DNA of 9,470 nucleotides from JAGNHS01 sp964609695 (lineage in GTDB: Bacteria > Bdellovibrionota > UBA2428). The notes beneath the pieces were generated by a model. The model saw nothing but the letters and a program-made list of their open reading frames with translations, made no database searches and was not told the origin of the DNA. The stretch covers positions 1 through 9,470 of the forward strand of contig CAZSSP010000057.1 of NCBI GenBank assembly GCA_964609695.1, read 5' to 3'. Each line of letters starts with the position of its first letter. Within the stretch, counting starts at the first letter, position 1. This document shows, piece by piece, positions 6,744 through 9,470 of the stretch. Position numbers and translations under genes: made by a program.

Positions 6744-7646
6744 TTAACTAAAGAGATTTCGAACTTCAGCTGGAGAAACTTTATAAAGCTTCGAACAAAA
6801 CTCGCATCGAACTTCATAATCAGGTTCTTTTTCATCGTCTTTTTTTAGAAAATGATTTCTTTCTCGAGCCGTTAATAATGAAATAGCTCGAAGCACTTTT
6901 TCTTTCGAACAGGAACAGTGCAAAACTACTGGTTCAGAATGAAGCGTCCTGATATTAGGCTCGCCAGAAAGATAATGAGCCATGACTTGAGTTCTTTTTT
7001 CAGAGTTTCCTTCGAGCAACCATTCCGAAATAGGTCCCAAATTTTTTAGATGTCTATCAAAAGCTTCTATTCGTCTTGGATCGACACCTTTGTCGTTGGG
7101 TAATAAGTGAAGCAAGTAACCTAAAGCTCGATCAATTTTTACAGGATTATTTTTATTAGGAGAATTTTCGTCGAGAGAAAAATGAACACTCAAACCCACT
7201 CCACAGACTTTTTGCTCTGAAGATTGAAAGTATTCTTGCAAATCTAAATTCACATAACCCTGTGAGGCCACATTACCTTGAGACGTTAAAGAATCTTTAG
7301 TCTTGCGACATTGAAAAATCCCCTGACCTAAAGAATTTTCTAAGTTCGGCAGAATCAGCTCGGGCTTTTGAATGTTTCCACGAACCTTACCTAAACCTTC
7401 TGACCTGGCGTGAAGAGTTCCAAAAGGGCCATCGGTCATCCATTGCAATTCAATTTTTTCTTCTTCTTGAGGATCATTAATAGCTTGAACTAAAAGGGCT
7501 CCCAAACAAGCTTGAGCCAGATGCAACATAGGCGAAGGCATCACAGACAACTGCGACATTAAATTTTGTAAAACTTCTTGAGCATCAACTGTAACAATCA
7601 AACAATCGTGATTTGCAGTGAGGCTGCGCCTAATATTATCAGCCAA
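6744..7646 (-). CDS. hslO: Redox-regulated chaperone Hsp33
   Basis: Hsp33 is a cytoplasmic holdase switched on by oxidative unfolding. Zinc is released and disulfides form in its C-terminal switch. The 300 residues fit the family. The N-terminal core is recognisable (HDCLIVTVDAQEVLQNL, then LAQACLGALLVQAI and the GPFGTLHARSEGLGKVRG block, with GYLLHLLP at 176-183). The redox switch is complete, with C244-S-C246 and C281-E-F-C284. The 34-residue gap is close to the usual 27-32 spacing. Start: the ORF is closed upstream by the trxA stop, and residues right after the TTG at 7644-7646 already match the Hsp33 N-terminus, so this TTG is almost certainly the start despite no visible Shine-Dalgarno site. 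It lies 3 nt after trxA and is probably cotranscribed and translationally coupled. Confidence 0.95.
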   Translation of the reverse strand: MADNIRRSLTANHDCLIVTVDAQEVLQNLMSQLSVMPSPMLHLAQACLGALLVQAINDPQEEEKIELQWMTDGPFGTLHARSEGLGKVRGNIQKPELILPNLENSLGQGIFQCRKTKDSLTSQGNVASQGYVNLDLQEYFQSSEQKVCGVGLSVHFSLDENSPNKNNPVKIDRALGYLLHLLPNDKGVDPRRIEAFDRHLKNLGPISEWLLEGNSEKRTQVMAHYLSGEPNIRTLHSEPVVLHCSCSKEKVLRAISLLTARERNHFLKKDDEKEPDYEVRCEFCSKLYKVSPAEVRNLFS

Positions 7647-7649
7647 GGA

Positions 7650-7973
7650 TTAAATAGCTTTGTTAATTAAGCCTTCGATAACTTCGCGAGGTTGGTTGCC
7701 TACGATTTGATCAACCATTTGACCGCCTTTAAAAAGAATTAAAGTCGGAATACCGCGAATCCCAAATTGTGAAGGAACCTGGGGATTAGCATCAACATCG
7801 AGCTTAACAACCTTAACTTTTCCATTAAATTGAGTTGAAATTTCTTCAAGTTTTGGTGCCATCGCACGGCAAGGACCACACCAAGTTGCCCAAAAATCTA
7901 CCAAAACCGGAACGTTAGCTTGAAGAACGTCTTGTTCAAAAGAAGTGTCAGTTACGCTAGAAATGTTTGCCAT
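7650..7973 (-). CDS. trxA: Thioredoxin
   Basis: This 107-residue protein is a full classical thioredoxin, a general cytoplasmic protein-disulfide reductase recharged by thioredoxin reductase. It has the active-site segment FWATWCGPCRAMAPKLEE (about residues 27-44), the buried strand VKLDVDANP, the cis-proline loop IRGIPTLILFKGG (about 72-84) and the final helix. The ATG is at 7971-7973. The leader has no strong Shine-Dalgarno site. It is the first gene of a two-gene unit with hslO. The pairing makes biological sense because reduced thioredoxin helps return oxidised Hsp33 to its inactive form. Its promoter region is shared with the divergent hemX-like gene. Confidence 0.96.
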   Translation of the reverse strand: MANISSVTDTSFEQDVLQANVPVLVDFWATWCGPCRAMAPKLEEISTQFNGKVKVVKLDVDANPQVPSQFGIRGIPTLILFKGGQMVDQIVGNQPREVIEGLINKAI

Positions 7974-7984
7974 AAGTTCTGGTT

Positions 7985-8013
7985 ACTTTAGTAAGGAAAT
8001 GCTAATTTTACAA
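7985..8013 (-). promoter_or_regulatory. Possible sigma70-type promoter for trxA-hslO
   Basis: Read on the minus strand, TTGTAA (8008-8013) and TAAAGT (7985-7990) are separated by 17 nt. Each matches four of six consensus positions. Transcription would begin only a few nucleotides before the trxA ATG, leaving a very short leader, which agrees with the lack of a Shine-Dalgarno site. It overlaps the start region of the divergent gene. This is a pattern match only. Confidence 0.3.
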
Positions 8014-8022
8014 CGCCAATGA
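7999..8022 (+). CDS. Possible seven-codon upstream ORF of the hemX-like gene
   Basis: ATG at 7999 opens a seven-codon frame (MLILQRQ) whose TGA (8020-8022) overlaps the ATG of the hemX-like gene as ATGA. It is preceded by TAAGGA (7992-7997), the only Shine-Dalgarno-like element in this leader, though only 1 nt from the ATG, which is closer than usual. The main ATG at 8019 has no ribosome site of its own, so re-initiation after this mini-ORF is a plausible way to translate it. It is speculative and could be chance. Confidence 0.3.
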   Translation: MLILQRQ

Positions 8023-8795
8023 CGCGAACGACACTGCTCCTCATAGCTCTTTTGCCTTGGTTGACGGATATACTGTTCAACAAATCCCTAATGGCTTCGC
8101 TGCTAGGCAACATTATTTGGGGAACGGCTTTATTAATTTCATTTCTATTATTTCGCATTCGCGACGAAAAACTTCGAAAAAGCCTGCACTACTTTTTAGT
8201 TTTTCTAGCGGGTGCTTGGTTTTCATTGATTTCAACATCCATCTACCAACACTTTGATTTTGCCTGGAATTCTCGCGGGCTTTATTGGCTCAAAGTTTTG
8301 CACGGTTCCCTTTTAGCCAGTGGTTTTGGAAGCATTCTTACACTTTCGATTCTAAGCCTTCTCTGGACATTAAAAGAATATAATCTGAGAAATCAAAATT
8401 CTCGTTTTTTTAAAAAATCACTTCCATCACTTGAGGGTCTAACAAGAGCCTCAAGCTATTCCTTAAATTTCGCCATGCTCTGTTGGGGCTTTGGACTTTT
8501 TTTTGCAATCATAAGTGAATGGTTGCAACTCCGCGAAGCACACACACCTGAATCCGTTGAGAGCATGATGAGTTTCAAATGGCTTTACTCTCCAGAAATC
8601 ATAGGTTCTTTTATTTTATGGTTTGTTATTCTATTTATGAATTTTGTTTTAAAGCTCTTATTTAGTGAGGCCAACCCTCTCCGTTATAGAAGTTATTTAA
8701 TATTGAGCTTTTGTTTTATCGTCATTTTTATTTACATCATCTCTTCAACGGGATCTTACGGAAGACACGTTGATATTCCGTGGTTAGCGCGATGA
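8019..8795 (+). CDS. HemX/CcsA-like integral membrane protein
   Basis: This 258-residue protein has about seven or eight membrane segments (near 4-20, 28-45, 57-75, 95-117, 146-166, 194-214 and 224-243). Two blocks suggest the HemX/CcsA cytochrome c assembly family: LHGSLLASGFGSILTLSILSLLWTLKEYNL (around 94-123, with H95) and LPSLEGLTRASSYSLNFAMLCWGFGL (around 135-160). The position immediately before hemA supports HemX, known in Bacillus to lower HemA levels and widely found beside hemA. The tryptophan-rich WWD-type motif of true CcsA/CcmC heme handlers is not recognisable. SFKWLYSPEIIGSF (185-198) stands where it would be. A role in heme export or cytochrome c maturation is therefore not shown. 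The ATG at 8019 lacks a Shine-Dalgarno site. The stop overlaps the hemA start (ATGA). Confidence 0.7.
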   Translation: MTRTTLLLIALLPWLTDILFNKSLMASLLGNIIWGTALLISFLLFRIRDEKLRKSLHYFLVFLAGAWFSLISTSIYQHFDFAWNSRGLYWLKVLHGSLLASGFGSILTLSILSLLWTLKEYNLRNQNSRFFKKSLPSLEGLTRASSYSLNFAMLCWGFGLFFAIISEWLQLREAHTPESVESMMSFKWLYSPEIIGSFILWFVILFMNFVLKLLFSEANPLRYRSYLILSFCFIVIFIYIISSTGSYGRHVDIPWLAR

Positions 8796-9470
8796 CAGAA
8801 ACTCGAAATCGCGACACATTTTTTTGCTTAAGCTTCAGTGCCCGCGAAGGACATCCTGCAGAGCTGCGAGAAAAAGCTCGACTGAATGAGGAAAGCCTAA
8901 AAATCATAATCAATGAATGGCTTTCAGAATTTCGCGAACGGGATCACGAAGCCAGTCTATTTTATTTAAGCACTTGCCATCGCATAGAATTCTACGGCTA
9001 TAAGATTCCCCTACAAGCCCTCAAAGACAATTGGAAAAGCCTAGGTCTCAAAGATGTCGAAAAAGCTAAATACTTTAGTTCTGAACAAGCTCTTGAACAC
9101 CTCATTCGAGTGGCTTCTAGTTTGGAAAGTGAAGTCTTAGGTGAAACGCAAATCACTGGGCAAATTAAAGAAACCTTTAAAGAAGCCGTGTCTCAAGATT
9201 GGCTCCGCGGCTCGACTTTAAAACTTTTTCAACAAGCTCTAGCCGTCGCCAAAAGAATTCGAACAGAATGTTTTGCTCATCTAGGCACTGTTAGTATTGC
9301 GCACGTCGCAGTTGATGGAAGTGACGATTTCTTCGAAAATTATGTGCATAAAAAAGCACTTGTCGTTGGCGCTGGCCCTATGGCTAAACAAGCTATCGAA
9401 CGCCTCAGACATAAGGGTGTCGCCCATATCAGTTGGATGAATCGAAGTTCCGATAGAATTCAAAGCGAAG
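8792..9470 (+). CDS. hemA: Glutamyl-tRNA reductase, 3' partial
   Basis: The gene runs from ATG 8792 off the window end, giving about 226 residues, roughly half of a usual HemA of 420 or so. HemA reduces glutamyl-tRNA(Glu) with NADPH to glutamate-1-semialdehyde, the first step of C5-pathway tetrapyrrole synthesis. Visible are the catalytic cysteine C62 in STCHRIEFYG, the substrate-pocket block SLESEVLGETQITGQIKETFKEA, the linker GTVSIAHVAV, and the start of the NADPH Rossmann domain, ALVVGAGPMAKQAIERLRHKG, followed by MNRS. Two differences from the usual family text stand out: STCHR in place of STCNR, and SAREGHPAELRE where SHKTAPVELRE is usual. The ATG lies in the ATGA overlap with the hemX-like gene, so translation is likely coupled. 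No frameshift is seen in the visible part. Confidence 0.95.
   Translation, partial: MTETRNRDTFFCLSFSAREGHPAELREKARLNEESLKIIINEWLSEFRERDHEASLFYLSTCHRIEFYGYKIPLQALKDNWKSLGLKDVEKAKYFSSEQALEHLIRVASSLESEVLGETQITGQIKETFKEAVSQDWLRGSTLKLFQQALAVAKRIRTECFAHLGTVSIAHVAVDGSDDFFENYVHKKALVVGAGPMAKQAIERLRHKGVAHISWMNRSSDRIQSE

Noticed and set aside
6726..6749. TTAGTT ... AACTAA inverted repeat between mrdA and hslO as a bidirectional terminator
   Set aside because: Six nearly all-A/T pairs across a 14-nt loop without a proper flanking T-run; stability would be very low.
9281..9463. Minus-strand 60-codon reading frame inside hemA
   Set aside because: It lies wholly inside the well-supported hemA coding sequence and shows no motif or ribosome site; it is an antisense shadow.
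1..9470. Mobile element, defence island or secondary-metabolite cluster
   Set aside because: All confidently recognised genes are housekeeping, base composition looks even by eye, and no transposase, integrase, terminal repeats or CRISPR-like repeats are visible.

Overview
The window looks like core chromosome of an AT-rich Gram-negative bacterium. A delta-proteobacterial or Bdellovibrionota-type lineage is my best guess. The grounds are an envelope foldase of the SurA/PpiD type, a complete elongasome block, a HemX-like gene in front of hemA, and TTG used as a start codon. The lineage call is an inference without a database search. Genes are tightly packed and no gap exceeds about 80 bases. 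I see no tRNA, rRNA, insertion sequence, CRISPR array or prophage gene.

Left part (1-1732): a 5'-truncated gene encodes a protein of two Rossmann-like, LOG/SLOG-like halves with glycine-rich loops. It converges on a small gene for a signal-peptide-bearing protein of unknown function. Next, on the minus strand, comes a membrane-anchored parvulin-type peptidyl-prolyl isomerase (1807-3366).

Centre (3427-6729): mreC, mreD and mrdA (PBP2) form a compact plus-strand operon for lateral wall synthesis. mreC and mreD overlap by 4 nt and mrdA follows 13 nt after mreD. The gene order is incomplete: mreB is not immediately upstream and rodA is not downstream. The isomerase is transcribed divergently from mreC across about 60 bp that contain an 18-bp perfect palindrome. 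PBP2 carries a Cys/Cys/His/Cys set around its active site that looks like a structural metal site.

Right part (6744-9470): a minus-strand redox-stress pair, trxA then hslO (Hsp33), converges on mrdA. The two are in the same reading frame with only the stop and one codon between them. Divergent from trxA is a heme-biosynthesis pair: a HemX/CcsA-like membrane protein overlapping hemA (glutamyl-tRNA reductase), which runs off the window end. A seven-codon upstream ORF ends exactly on the hemX start codon.

I found no convincing new defence or mobile system. The items most worth following up are the tandem LOG/SLOG-like protein, the in-frame trxA-hslO junction, the short ORF before hemX, the candidate metal site in PBP2, and the split elongasome operon.
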